Source: Methylophilaceae bacterium (GTDB lineage Bacteria > Pseudomonadota > Gammaproteobacteria > Burkholderiales > Methylophilaceae). From it: DNA of 64,000 bases. The position numbers and the translations under genes were made by a program. The stretch covers positions 1,318,311 through 1,382,310 of the forward strand of contig CP073759.1 in NCBI GenBank assembly GCA_018398995.1, in the 5' to 3' direction. This document shows, one piece after another, positions 49,257 to 58,976 of this stretch. The notes under the pieces are model-generated. The model had not been told where the DNA came from, did no database searches, and was given only the letters and a program-made list of their open reading frames with translations. Each line of letters starts with the position of its first letter. The first letter of the stretch is position 1.

Positions 49257-50195
49257 TTGTTAAAACAGAGAACCCTACAAAAAAAAGTCAGTGCCACAGG
49301 CGTTGGGTTGCACAATGGTGAGAAAGTCAAGCTGACGCTTCTGCCTGCTGCAATCGACACTGGTATAGTATTTAGACGAACCGATTTGCCCGGCATGCCT
49401 GAAATACCAGCAACGCCCGATGCGGTGAGTGATACGCGCATGTGCTCTGCCCTAGAGAAAAATGGTGCGCGTGTTGCTACTGTAGAGCATTTAATGTCTG
49501 CGTTAGCAGGATTGGGCGTTGATAACGTGATTGTAGAACTGGATGCTTCGGAAATACCGATTATGGATGGAAGCGCAGGCCCTTTTATTTTTCTATTGCA
49601 ATCGGCTGGCATTGTTGAGCAAGCTGCAGCTAAAAAATTCATGCGTATTAAAAAAAATGTGGAAATTATTGAACAAGATAAATGGGCTAAATTTGAGCCT
49701 TATCACGGATTTAAAATGGATTTCACCATTGATTTTGCGCATCCTGTGTTTGAAGAATCGGGTAATAATGTCAAGATCGATTTTGCCGACAATTCTTATA
49801 TTGCTGAAATTAGTCGTGCACGCACATTTGGTTTTATGCACGAGGTTGAATATCTACGGGCAAATGGTTTGGCGCGTGGTGGTAGTTTAGATAATGCGAT
49901 TGTGCTAGATGAGTTTCGTGTATTAAATAGCGATGGTTTACGGTATGAAGATGAATTTGCAAAACATAAGGTATTAGATGCAATAGGCGATTTGTATATG
50001 TTAGGCCATCCTTTATTGGGTGCTTTTACTGCTTATAAATCTGGACATGGGCTTAATAACAAACTAATTCGTGCATTATTAGCAGACGCAGATGCATGGG
50101 AATATGTGACATTCAATGATATCAATGAAGCGCCTGTTGGTTTTAAAGAGCAGACTGCTTACTTCACGCCGAATCTGATGCCGCATTTTAATTAG
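49257..50195 (+). CDS. lpxC: UDP-3-O-acyl-GlcNAc deacetylase LpxC
   Basis: Zinc enzyme of the first committed step of lipid A synthesis. 312 residues: [19 protein letters not shown], the zinc ligands in [16 protein letters not shown] (first His) and [20 protein letters not shown], plus [13 protein letters not shown]. The start is TTG 49257, six bases after AGGA; homology to the E. coli N terminus (MIKQRTL) supports this codon and rules out a later ATG. A TTG start plus hairpins upstream suggests deliberately limited translation. Confidence 0.95.
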   Translation: MLKQRTLQKKVSATGVGLHNGEKVKLTLLPAAIDTGIVFRRTDLPGMPEIPATPDAVSDTRMCSALEKNGARVATVEHLMSALAGLGVDNVIVELDASEIPIMDGSAGPFIFLLQSAGIVEQAAAKKFMRIKKNVEIIEQDKWAKFEPYHGFKMDFTIDFAHPVFEESGNNVKIDFADNSYIAEISRARTFGFMHEVEYLRANGLARGGSLDNAIVLDEFRVLNSDGLRYEDEFAKHKVLDAIGDLYMLGHPLLGAFTAYKSGHGLNNKLIRALLADADAWEYVTFNDINEAPVGFKEQTAYFTPNLMPHFN

Positions 50196-50210
50196 AGGCT
50201 TAGACACACA

Positions 50211-50393
50211 GTGTTCATTGTACGCATAATAGTCGCTTTGCTACTCATTGCTACTTTTGTGCTGGTGGCCGGCTATTTTTTCTCTCGAAACAAAAATTAC
50301 CTCATTGCGATTAAACGGCTATATCAATATGTCGCTTGGTTTGGCGTTATTGTCATTTTATTAAGTGTAATTTCACGGGTGATTAAGTTGTAA
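50211..50393 (+). CDS. Small two-helix membrane protein, unknown function
   Basis: A 60-residue predicted inner-membrane protein: helix 1 about residues 3-24, a short basic loop with FFSRNKNYLIAIKRL, helix 2 about 38-57, and a basic end. No cysteines or known catalytic motif. GTG 50211 is 15 bases after the lpxC stop, with AGAGG at the lpxC stop as a rather distant ribosome site. The stop is immediately followed by the slt ATG, so the three genes are probably one transcript. I do not recognise a named family. Confidence 0.65.
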   Translation: MFIVRIIVALLLIATFVLVAGYFFSRNKNYLIAIKRLYQYVAWFGVIVILLSVISRVIKL

Positions 50394-52337
50394 ATGCAAA
50401 ATCTCCATCAATTATTACGCATTCGTTTGCTAGTCTTGTGCATGACCAGCATCATTGCAAGCGCTAGCGTTGCAGCCAGCAACGATATGATTGTTCTCAA
50501 AGCACGTGAGGCTTATGACAAAGAAAATGTCACGGCATTAGCAAAATATGCTGACCAATTGCAATTGGAAAAGCATATTCTTGCACCTTATGCACAGTTT
50601 TGGCTAATGTCGTTAAACTTGGACAACACAAATAATGAAGATATTGCTGCTTTTTTAAGTCAACATGAAGATTATGCGTTTGCACGCCTGTTGCGCGGTC
50701 ATTTCTTAAAGAAGTTAGGGAAGCAAAAAGAGTGGGTATTATTTGACCAAGAATATGCACGCTATCAATCAAAGGATAACGCTGCTGTAGAATGTCTTGC
50801 CGCTGAAGCAAAAAATGCAGTGCAAAGCAAAGATGATTTGATCTCTGTAAAACATCTGTGGCTGACTGGAAAAGACCAGCCAACCCACTGTGATGGCTTG
50901 TTTGAAGTGATGCTGGCTAACGGGATAATTGACGAAGAGTCAATTTGGCAACGTTTTAGAATGGCAACTGCACAAGCCAAAATTGGCCTGGCTAAAGCGA
51001 TTCTAAAGCGCAGTAAAGACTACCATCCTAATCAAGAAAAATTATTAGCTACTGCCTATCAATCACCTGATAGATTGTTGAAAACATCAATTGGATCTTT
51101 TAAGCAAAAGTTTCATCATGAAGTGCATTTGTTTGCGCTCGCGCAGTTGGCAAAGAAAGACACGGGGCAAGCGACTAATGCGTTTAAAACGATTGAAGCT
51201 CAGATGAGTGATGATGAAAAAAGCTATTTCTACGCAACGCTGGGCACTGCCGCTGCTAAACGACATGAGCCAGAGGCGCTATCGCTGTTAGAAAAAGCGC
51301 GTATGACATCAATGACTGATGAACAAGTCTCATGGTACGCGCGCGCCTGTTTACGTGCTTCAGATTGGACACATTTACTTAGCGTGATTAGCCAAATGAA
51401 ACCAGAAATAGCAGAAGAAGCGCGCTGGCGTTATTGGAAGGCGCGGGCATTCATTGCACTGCAACAAGAGAATAAGCAAGCAATTGATATATTAACTAAT
51501 CTTGCTTCAGAGCGGCATTACTATGGCTGGTTGGCACAAAGTGAACTGAAAAACGATAGCCAAGCGACATCATTACAATATCGACCAAGTTCGAAAGAAG
51601 TTGCTGACATCGGCAAATTGCCAGCAATCATGCGAGCAAAAGCATTATTAGACTTAGATTTACGCTGGGAGGGAAAGCTTGAGTGGAAAAACGCAATGGC
51701 ATCTTTAGATGATAAAAAATTACTTGCAGCAGCTTATTTTGCAAATCAGCAATCATGGTACGACCTAGCCATTAATACAGCGGATGATACAAGTAGCACA
51801 CATGATTTTTCGATGCGATATTTGATGCCTTATAGACAGCAAATGGTAAAAGCCGCTCAACAGCAGCAAATTGATGCGGCATGGACCCATGCTATTGCCA
51901 GACAAGAGAGTCGATTTGTGCATGATGCAAAATCACATGCAGGAGCAGCAGGTGTAATGCAATTAATGCCAACGACAGCAAGATGGGCTGCAAAATCAGC
52001 AGGTATTCATCGTTATAAAGGGAGTATGATTTATGACTTGGATACAAATATCACGATTGGCACTTATTATTTAAGTCATACTTTAAGTGTCATGAATGGG
52101 AATAAAGTCATGGCTACAGCGGGCTATAATGCGGGTCCGAGTAGGGCTAAAAGATGGCTTGCGCCGTATCGTTTGGAAGGGGCTATTTATGCAGAGACAA
52201 TTCCTTTTGATGAAACCCGAGTCTATGTGCAACGAGTGATGGCAAATATGTATATGTATAAGAAGCAAGCAGGAATGACCAATATGACGCTTAAGCAGCT
52301 AATGGGTAGTACCCCTGCAAAGACGCTTAACAATTGA
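50394..52337 (+). CDS. slt: Soluble lytic murein transglycosylase (Slt70-like)
   Basis: Periplasmic enzyme cleaving peptidoglycan glycan strands to 1,6-anhydro products. 647 residues: signal peptide (about 1-26, ending SASVAAS), a long all-helical superhelical U-domain of TPR-like repeats (about 30-470) and a C-terminal GEWL-like catalytic domain. Catalytic Glu is in HAIARQESRFVHDAKS, followed by GAAGVMQLMPTTA and ATAGYNAGPSRAKRW. ATG 50394 directly abuts the preceding stop. Position after the dcw cluster fits a cell-wall role. Confidence 0.94.
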   Translation: MQNLHQLLRIRLLVLCMTSIIASASVAASNDMIVLKAREAYDKENVTALAKYADQLQLEKHILAPYAQFWLMSLNLDNTNNEDIAAFLSQHEDYAFARLLRGHFLKKLGKQKEWVLFDQEYARYQSKDNAAVECLAAEAKNAVQSKDDLISVKHLWLTGKDQPTHCDGLFEVMLANGIIDEESIWQRFRMATAQAKIGLAKAILKRSKDYHPNQEKLLATAYQSPDRLLKTSIGSFKQKFHHEVHLFALAQLAKKDTGQATNAFKTIEAQMSDDEKSYFYATLGTAAAKRHEPEALSLLEKARMTSMTDEQVSWYARACLRASDWTHLLSVISQMKPEIAEEARWRYWKARAFIALQQENKQAIDILTNLASERHYYGWLAQSELKNDSQATSLQYRPSSKEVADIGKLPAIMRAKALLDLDLRWEGKLEWKNAMASLDDKKLLAAAYFANQQSWYDLAINTADDTSSTHDFSMRYLMPYRQQMVKAAQQQQIDAAWTHAIARQESRFVHDAKSHAGAAGVMQLMPTTARWAAKSAGIHRYKGSMIYDLDTNITIGTYYLSHTLSVMNGNKVMATAGYNAGPSRAKRWLAPYRLEGAIYAETIPFDETRVYVQRVMANMYMYKKQAGMTNMTLKQLMGSTPAKTLNN

Positions 52338-52367
52338 CAATAATTGATAAAGTAATGGAAAAATAGC

Positions 52368-53333
52368 ATGAAAAATAAACGGATAGCAGTAATTGGTGGT
52401 GCTGGATTTGTGGGTAGCAGCATTGTTAGCAAATTAGATGCGGCTGGCTATCAAGTAAAAGTATTGACGCGTCATCGTGAGCGGGCAAAACATTTAATTT
52501 TATTGCCAAATGTGCAAGTGGCTAATTGTCAGGTGCATAATGATAGTGCGTTAGCAGATGCTCTAAAAGATTGTGATGCAGTGATTAATTTGGTAGGGAT
52601 TTTGCATGAAAGTAAACACAGTACATTTGACATCATTCACCATCAACTGCCCGAACGCATTGCTAAAATATGTGTTCAGTTAGGGATTAAGCGGTTGATA
52701 CACATGAGTGCATTGCAGGCGTCAGAGAATGCGCCAAGCCAATATTTACGCTCTAAAGCGCACGGTGAGGCAGCGTTAAATCGTTTCAGACAATCAATCA
52801 ATGTGACGATTTTTAGACCTTCTGTTATATTTGGTCGCGATGATCAATTTTTAAACTTGTTTGCCAAACTAATCCAATACTTACCTATTATTCTATTAGC
52901 AAAACCTGCAGCTAAATTTCAACCTATTTGGGTAGAGGATGTAGCCAATATCTTCGTCAATAGCCTGCAAAATGATGATACTTTTGGCAACCGTTATGAC
53001 CTCGCAGGACCAGATACTTATACTTTGCAGCAACTGGTTGAGAAAGTGATGCATACTCTGAATAAGCGGCGGCCGATTATTGGATTGGGTGACCGCCTGT
53101 CATATTTGCAAGCTTGGATGATGGAGTGGTTGCCAATCAAGCTCATGAGCCGAGATAATGTGCGCTCTATGGCAGTCAATAGCACTGCTGAAGGACCAAT
53201 GGCAAAAGAGATTCAACAGACACTCACACCATTGGATGCAGTCATGCCTACCTATATCCAGAACAAAACACCACGTGCAGCGTATGATCAATATCGTGCT
53301 GCGGCGGGTAGGGTGATTAATGCCAGAAGATAA
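52368..53333 (+). CDS. NAD(P)-dependent epimerase, NDUFA9-like
   Basis: Atypical short-chain dehydrogenase of 321 residues. It has the nucleotide-binding IAVIGGAGFVGSSIVSKL at the N terminus, DAVINLVGILHE, the SDR Tyr position replaced by QYLRSKAHGE and FRPSVIFGRDDQFLNLFA. This pattern matches the complex I NDUFA9 family found alone in many proteobacteria; substrate is unknown. It overlaps cca by 14 bases and lies 30 after slt. Confidence 0.85.
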   Translation: MKNKRIAVIGGAGFVGSSIVSKLDAAGYQVKVLTRHRERAKHLILLPNVQVANCQVHNDSALADALKDCDAVINLVGILHESKHSTFDIIHHQLPERIAKICVQLGIKRLIHMSALQASENAPSQYLRSKAHGEAALNRFRQSINVTIFRPSVIFGRDDQFLNLFAKLIQYLPIILLAKPAAKFQPIWVEDVANIFVNSLQNDDTFGNRYDLAGPDTYTLQQLVEKVMHTLNKRRPIIGLGDRLSYLQAWMMEWLPIKLMSRDNVRSMAVNSTAEGPMAKEIQQTLTPLDAVMPTYIQNKTPRAAYDQYRAAAGRVINARR

Positions 53334-54546
53334 GCCCTTAATTGTTTATTGTGTTGGTGGTGCAATACGCGATGAATTGTTAAACATGCCAGTCAAAGAC
53401 CGTGACTATGTTGTGGTTGGCAGTAGCGTGGATGAAATGCTGAAACGTGGCTATCAACCTGTTGGTAAAGATTTTCCTGTTTTTTTGCACCCTAAAACCC
53501 ACGAAGAATATGCGCTAGCCAGAACCGAACGCAAAATCAGTAAAGGCTATAAAGGATTCGTTGTTCATGCCGACTCTGATGTGACATTAGAAGCCGATTT
53601 GGCAAGACGTGATTTTACGATAAATGCGATTGCAAAAGCAGCTGATGGCCAGTTAATTGACCCTTTTAATGGGCAACTGGATATCCAGCAAAAAATAATC
53701 AGACATGTTGGGCAAGCATTTGTTGAGGATCCCGTTCGCATTTTACGTGCGGCACGATTTTCAGCGCGGTTTGTAGATTTTACTATCGCACCTGAAACAA
53801 TGCAGTTAATGCAGCAAATGGTTAGTGATGGAGAAGTGGATGCCTTAGTACCTGAACGCGTATGGCAGGAATTAGCCAAAGGGTTGATGGAAAAACAGCC
53901 TAGTCGCATGTTTGATGTTTTGCAACGTTGTGGGGCTTTAGAGCGACTTATCCCAGAGTTGGCTTGTTTATGGGGAGTGCCACAAACAGCGCAATATCAC
54001 CCAGAAATTGATACGGGTATTCATGTGATGATGGCAGTGGATTATGCAGCAAAACAACAATTTAATTTAGCTGTACGCTATGCAGTGTTGATGCATGACT
54101 TAGGTAAAGGAACGACACCAAAAGAGGTGCTGCCAAGACATATTGGACATGATATACGAGGTGCTAAGTTAGTTACTGAAGTGAGTAAGCGCTTGCGTGT
54201 GCCAAATGACTGTCATGCTTTGGCGCATATGGTTGCTAAATTTCATATCAAAGCGCATCAGGTGCTGGCCATGAGAGCAGAAACCCTGCTTAAGTTTTTA
54301 ATAGACCTGGATGCGATACGTCAGCCAGAGCGGTTTGCGTATTTTTTGCAGGCATGTGAAGCAGATTCAAGAGGTCGATTAGGTTTGGAAAATACTGCAT
54401 TGCCTGAAGCTGATATCATGCGTAAAGCCCTTGCCGCTGCCATGCAAATTAATGCAGGAGAAATTGCAAAACAATATGTTGAGCCAGACTGCATTAAACA
54501 AGCGATTTATAAAGCAAGATTGGCATCTGTTAAGACCATCATGTGA
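53320..54546 (+). CDS. cca: Multifunctional CCA tRNA nucleotidyltransferase/phosphatase
   Basis: Adds or repairs the 3' CCA of tRNAs. The 408-residue protein has the class II polymerase head VYCVGGAIRDELL, catalytic Asp pair in VKDRDYVVVG, ARTERKISKGYKGF, the templating region EDPVRILRAARFSARF and a C-terminal HD phosphohydrolase domain (LMHDLGKGTTP, HDIRGAKLV). Length equals the long E. coli-type enzyme. It overlaps the epimerase gene end by 14 bases. Confidence 0.95.
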   Translation: MPEDKPLIVYCVGGAIRDELLNMPVKDRDYVVVGSSVDEMLKRGYQPVGKDFPVFLHPKTHEEYALARTERKISKGYKGFVVHADSDVTLEADLARRDFTINAIAKAADGQLIDPFNGQLDIQQKIIRHVGQAFVEDPVRILRAARFSARFVDFTIAPETMQLMQQMVSDGEVDALVPERVWQELAKGLMEKQPSRMFDVLQRCGALERLIPELACLWGVPQTAQYHPEIDTGIHVMMAVDYAAKQQFNLAVRYAVLMHDLGKGTTPKEVLPRHIGHDIRGAKLVTEVSKRLRVPNDCHALAHMVAKFHIKAHQVLAMRAETLLKFLIDLDAIRQPERFAYFLQACEADSRGRLGLENTALPEADIMRKALAAAMQINAGEIAKQYVEPDCIKQAIYKARLASVKTIM

Positions 54547-54589
54547 ATATGTCACAAAGCAATTACTTTTTTTATTTATCGCGTAAAAT

Positions 54590-55609
54590 ATGCCTATGAA
54601 TATATATGCGATTGCAAAACCAATCTTATTCCAATTAGATGCCGAATATGTACATGATGTTACCCTCAAAAGCTTAAAGCTAGCACAACAATTAGGGCTC
54701 TTAAAAGTAATCAAACAGCCGATTTGTCAGCCTAGACAAGTAATGGGGCTCACTTTTGCTAATCCTGTCGGTTTGGCAGCAGGGTTGGACAAGAATGGCG
54801 CAGTAATTGATGGAATGGCCGCCTTAGGCTTTGGCTTTATTGAAGTTGGTACTGTAACGCCGAGGCCACAACCAGGAAACGATAAACCACGTTTATTTCG
54901 AGTCAAATCGGCAGAGGGTATTATTAATCGTTTTGGTTTTAATAATGTAGGGGTCGATCAATTAGTAGAGAATGTCAAGTCTGCCAAATATCGCGGCATT
55001 CTTGGAATTAATATTGGTAAAAATTTTGACACCCCCAATGAAAAAGCGGTTGATGATTACTTGATTTGTATGCAAAAAGTCTATGCACATGCGCGTTATA
55101 TTGCAGTGAATATTTCTTCTCCGAATACAAAAAACTTACGTGATTTACAAGCAAAAGAAGCGCTATCTCATTTGCTTGCTACACTCAAACAGGAACAGGT
55201 CAAGTTAACACAGCTACACGGTCAATATGTGCCAATTGCGTTAAAAATTGCACCAGACTTAACACAATTGCAAGTGGTTGAAATTGCAGATTTATTAATG
55301 CAGCATCAAATAGATGCAGTCATCGCAACCAATACTACGTTATCTAGAGACGCAGTCCAAGGTCTACCGCACGCGGAGGAAAGCGGTGGCCTTTCAGGCG
55401 TTCCAGTGCGACATCAATCGACAATTGTTATTCAGCAGCTATCTAAGCAGTTACAGGGAGCATTACCAATTATTGGTGTAGGCGGTATTTCTTCTGGGGC
55501 GGATGCCGTTGAGAAAATAGCGGCTGGTGCTAGTTTAGTGCAGATTTATAGTGGGTTGATTTATAAAGGGCCTGCATTAATAACTGCTGTTTGTAAAACC
55601 TTAGGTTAA
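54590..55609 (+). CDS. pyrD: Dihydroorotate dehydrogenase (quinone), class 2
   Basis: Membrane-associated FMN enzyme oxidising dihydroorotate with quinone. 339 residues: an N-terminal helix region for quinone access (1-40), [49 protein letters not shown] with the catalytic Ser, [12 protein letters not shown] and [11 protein letters not shown]. Class 2 is set by the N-terminal extension and the Ser base. ATG 54596, two codons in, is an alternative start. It shares a one-base overlap with the next gene. Confidence 0.96.
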   Translation: MPMNIYAIAKPILFQLDAEYVHDVTLKSLKLAQQLGLLKVIKQPICQPRQVMGLTFANPVGLAAGLDKNGAVIDGMAALGFGFIEVGTVTPRPQPGNDKPRLFRVKSAEGIINRFGFNNVGVDQLVENVKSAKYRGILGINIGKNFDTPNEKAVDDYLICMQKVYAHARYIAVNISSPNTKNLRDLQAKEALSHLLATLKQEQVKLTQLHGQYVPIALKIAPDLTQLQVVEIADLLMQHQIDAVIATNTTLSRDAVQGLPHAEESGGLSGVPVRHQSTIVIQQLSKQLQGALPIIGVGGISSGADAVEKIAAGASLVQIYSGLIYKGPALITAVCKTLG

Positions 55610-56226
55610 TGCGCATGGCGCAAATTATTTTATATTCCTATAGGCGCTGCCCATATGCCATGCGCGCTAGAATGGCGCTTCAGTATGCTGGTATCGTTGT
55701 TGAAATTCGTGAAATATCGCTACGTAATAAACCTCAAGAGATGATCGCTTTTTCACCCAAAGCGACCGTGCCTGTGTTGGTTTTGCCTGATAAAACAGTC
55801 ATAGATGAAAGCCTAGAGATTATGTTTTGGGCCTTAAATCAGCAAGATACTGATGGCTGGCTGGATGTTAATTTAGCAGAAGCAAAAGACTTAATAAAAA
55901 CCAATGATGGATGGTTTAAAAACGCTTTAGATGCCTATAAATATGCAGATCGATATCCAGAAAAAACAATAGCCGAGCATCGCGCAGCCGGAGAAGTTTT
56001 TCTTGAGCAGTTAGAAAGACGACTTGAGCAACATCACCGATTATGTGGTCAGCGGCTCACTGTCGCAGATATTGCTATTTTTCCATTTATTAGACAATTC
56101 AAAGGCGTGGATAGCGATTGGTTCGATAACGCGCCCTATGTTAACGTCAACCAGTGGCTAACCTCGCTTATTCAATCAGATTTGTTCGACAGCATCATGA
56201 AAAAACACCCAACTTATCTTGCATAA
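55609..56226 (+). CDS. Glutathione S-transferase-like (omega/glutaredoxin-type) protein
   Basis: A 205-residue cytoplasmic protein of the GST fold. The N-terminal thioredoxin domain begins ILYSYRRCPYAMRARMAL, with CPYA in place of the usual Tyr/Ser active site, and keeps the cis-Pro KATVPVLVLPD and the glutathione-binding DESLEIMFW. An all-helical C-terminal domain (90-205) follows. Substrate unknown. The last 24 coding bases carry one arm of the clpA terminator hairpin on the opposite strand. Confidence 0.82.
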   Translation: MRMAQIILYSYRRCPYAMRARMALQYAGIVVEIREISLRNKPQEMIAFSPKATVPVLVLPDKTVIDESLEIMFWALNQQDTDGWLDVNLAEAKDLIKTNDGWFKNALDAYKYADRYPEKTIAEHRAAGEVFLEQLERRLEQHHRLCGQRLTVADIAIFPFIRQFKGVDSDWFDNAPYVNVNQWLTSLIQSDLFDSIMKKHPTYLA

Positions 56227-56237
56227 ATTGGGTGTTT
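56200..56237 (-). terminator. Terminator of the clpS-clpA operon, inside the GST gene 3' end
   Basis: AAACACCCAA (56203-56212) and TTGGGTGTTT (56228-56237) form a 10-base perfect stem with a 15-base loop. On the minus strand the stem is followed by TTTTTT, the good direction; on the plus strand the tail is GATTT, poor. It lies 29 bases past the clpA stop. Confidence 0.75.
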
Positions 56238-56265
56238 GATTTGGGCTCGCTAAGCACAATCAGAT

Positions 56266-58551
56266 TTACTCAGTTTCAGTGGCCAAGTCTTTCTGATCGC
56301 TGGATTTGTTTGATGGAAACGACAATTTAACTTCTTCATTTTCATCAATATCAACGTGTACTGTACCGCCGTTCACAAGTCGACCAAACAGTAATTCATC
56401 TGCTAAGGCTTTGCGAATTGTATCTTGAATTAAGCGAGACATTGGACGCGCGCCCATCAAAGGATCAAACCCTTTTTTACCTAAATGCAGCTTCAGCTCG
56501 TCACTAAATGTGGCTTCTACTTTTTTCTCATGCAATTGATCTTCTAATTGCATGAGGAACTTATCAACCACACGAACAATGATTTCTTGTGAAAGTGGCG
56601 CAAATGAAACGATAGCATCTAAACGATTGCGAAACTCTGGTGAGAATAAGCGTTTAAGATCGGCTGCTTCGTCGCCAACCTCTTTTGCGTTAGTAAAGCC
56701 AATGCTGGCTTTTGATAGACTTTCCGCACCTGCGTTAGTTGTCATGATAATAGTGACGTTTCTAAAATCGGCTTTACGCCCATTATTATCGGTGAGGGTG
56801 CCATGATCCATTACTTGAAGCAAAATATTAAAAATATCTGGGTGTGCTTTTTCTATCTCATCCAAAATCAACACAGAATACGGTTTTTTTGTAATAGCCT
56901 CAGTGAGCAAGCCGCCCTGCTCAAAACCAACATAGCCTGGCGGCGCGCCAATAAGACGAGAGACCGCATGACGCTCCATGTATTCACTCATATCAAAACG
57001 AATAAGTTCGATACCCATGATGTAAGCAAGCTGTTTAGCCACTTCCGTTTTGCCAACACCTGTTGGACCACTAAACAAGAAGCTACCGACGGGTTTATTG
57101 CCTTGACCAATACCGCTGCGGGCCATTTTTACGGCAGAAGTTAATGTCTCAATCGCCTTGTTTTGTCCAAACACCACTGCTTTTAAGTCGCGTTCTAATG
57201 TTTTTAACGTGCTTCTATCGTCATTTGATATGTTTTTGGGTGGTATGCGCGCAACTTTTGCCACAATATCTTCGATTTCTTTATTGCCAATAATTTTTTT
57301 GCGCTTTGGCTTGGGTAAAATACGTTGTGCTGCACCAGCCTCGTCGATGATGTCGATGGCTTTATCGGGTAGAAAACGATCATTAATATATTTAGCCGAT
57401 AATTCAACAGCCGTTGTCAGTGCGCTTGCACTGTATTTGACATTGTGATGCTCTTCGAATTTAGATTTTAGTCCCTTCAGTATTGCAATTGCTTCATCAA
57501 TGCTCGGTTCAACTACATCTACTTTTTGGAAGCGCCTAGAGAGTGCATGGTCTTTTTCAAAAATACCGCGGTATTCTTGATAAGTTGTCGCACCAATGCA
57601 TTTTAATTTTCCACTGGATAGGGCTGGTTTTAGTAAATTGCTGGCATCGAGTGTGCCGCCACTTGCAGCGCCAGCGCCAATTAAAGTATGAATTTCGTCA
57701 ATGAATAAGATAGAGCCTTCTTCTTGCTCTAGTTGTTTCATGACAGCCTTTAAACGTTGCTCGAAATCGCCACGGTATTTAGTGCCAGCCAGTAGAGCTC
57801 CCATATCTAAAGAATACACGGTGGCATTTTCTAGTACTTCCGGGATATCATTTTCAACAATACGATGCGCCAGTCCTTCTGCAATTGCAGTTTTACCTAC
57901 TCCGGCTTCTCCTACTAAAAGCGGATTGTTTTTACGGCGACGGCAGAGCGTCTGAATGACACGTTCAATTTCACCTTCGCGACCAACTAATGGATCAATT
58001 CTGCCAGACATCACCTCTTGGTTCAAATTGAGTGTGTAGTTTTCCAATGCAGTGTTTGGTGTAGATTCGCTCTCCGCTGCATTTTCTGCACCTTCCGTAC
58101 TGCTTGCATTCTCACCGGGCATTTTTGCTACGCCATGAGAAATAAAATTAACTACATCTAGTCTGGTAATACCTTGCTGATGTAAAAAGAATACGGCATG
58201 AGAATCTTTCTCGCCATAAATAGCAACAAGCACGTTTGCCCCTGTTACTTCTTTTTTTCCTGATGATTGTACATGGAGCATTGCACGTTGAATCACGCGT
58301 TGGAATCCCAATGTTGGTTGCGTATCAACTTCATCTTCACCCGTAACAATCGGTGTGTGTTCCGCAATATGTTGATTGAGCTCAGCACGCAATACTTCAA
58401 ACTTAGCACCGCAAGCACGCAATACATTAGCCGCTGTTGGATTGTCTATCATTGCCAACAATAAATGTTCTACTGTGATCAGTTCATGGCGATTTTGCCT
58501 AGCATCCATAAATGCCATGTGTAGGCTAACTTCTAGTTCTTGTGCAATCAT
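56266..58551 (-). CDS. clpA: ATP-dependent Clp protease ATP-binding subunit ClpA
   Basis: AAA+ unfoldase that feeds substrates to ClpP. The 761-residue protein has the double Clp N-domain (1-145), an acidic linker rich in Glu/Ser (about 150-170), first AAA module with Walker A GEAGVGKT and Walker [15 protein letters not shown], a second with GPTGVGKT and [13 protein letters not shown], and the IGL-type region giving ClpP binding near the end of the second module. It lies 21 bases after clpS, its adaptor. clpP is not in the window. Confidence 0.96.
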   Translation of the reverse strand: MIAQELEVSLHMAFMDARQNRHELITVEHLLLAMIDNPTAANVLRACGAKFEVLRAELNQHIAEHTPIVTGEDEVDTQPTLGFQRVIQRAMLHVQSSGKKEVTGANVLVAIYGEKDSHAVFFLHQQGITRLDVVNFISHGVAKMPGENASSTEGAENAAESESTPNTALENYTLNLNQEVMSGRIDPLVGREGEIERVIQTLCRRRKNNPLLVGEAGVGKTAIAEGLAHRIVENDIPEVLENATVYSLDMGALLAGTKYRGDFEQRLKAVMKQLEQEEGSILFIDEIHTLIGAGAASGGTLDASNLLKPALSSGKLKCIGATTYQEYRGIFEKDHALSRRFQKVDVVEPSIDEAIAILKGLKSKFEEHHNVKYSASALTTAVELSAKYINDRFLPDKAIDIIDEAGAAQRILPKPKRKKIIGNKEIEDIVAKVARIPPKNISNDDRSTLKTLERDLKAVVFGQNKAIETLTSAVKMARSGIGQGNKPVGSFLFSGPTGVGKTEVAKQLAYIMGIELIRFDMSEYMERHAVSRLIGAPPGYVGFEQGGLLTEAITKKPYSVLILDEIEKAHPDIFNILLQVMDHGTLTDNNGRKADFRNVTIIMTTNAGAESLSKASIGFTNAKEVGDEAADLKRLFSPEFRNRLDAIVSFAPLSQEIIVRVVDKFLMQLEDQLHEKKVEATFSDELKLHLGKKGFDPLMGARPMSRLIQDTIRKALADELLFGRLVNGGTVHVDIDENEEVKLSFPSNKSSDQKDLATETE

Positions 58552-58572
58552 GTATATCCTCTTTTTCTGCTG

Positions 58573-58884
58573 TTACGCTGGCTCTATTACGCACTGTAAT
58601 GGGTGCTGAGATTCTTGTGCACTTTTTAGTACTTGGTTCATTTTTGTTTCTGCAATATCTTTTGGATACACGCCGCAAACACCTACTCCCTTTGTATGTA
58701 CTTGGAGCATAATATCTGTTGCTTGTTCCCGCGATTTGTTAAAAAAGCGTTGAATTGTTTCTACGACAAACTCCATAGGAGTGTAATCGTCATTTTGCAA
58801 TAAAACTTTAAACATGTTTGGCAGTTTTGTTTCAATCTTGCTTGGTTCTATTGCGATATCACCAGTGGGTTGCTTTGTAGCCAT
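58573..58884 (-). CDS. clpS: ClpA adaptor protein ClpS
   Basis: A 103-residue adaptor delivering N-degron proteins to ClpA. The folded core shows [23 protein letters not shown] with the conserved Asp/Asp and Met that form the N-end pocket, followed by [14 protein letters not shown]-like [16 protein letters not shown] and [10 protein letters not shown] flexible N-terminal extension (about 1-22) supplies the ClpA-contacting tail. It is the first gene of the clpS-clpA operon. Confidence 0.96.
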   Translation of the reverse strand: MATKQPTGDIAIEPSKIETKLPNMFKVLLQNDDYTPMEFVVETIQRFFNKSREQATDIMLQVHTKGVGVCGVYPKDIAETKMNQVLKSAQESQHPLQCVIEPA

Positions 58885-58976
58885 GCGCTTCTTTTAATAA
58901 TACTTTAATGTCTATTTTGAGCTAAATCAAAGAAAATTCAAGCCTAATATCAATAGGGGTTTAAAAAAAGACAATA

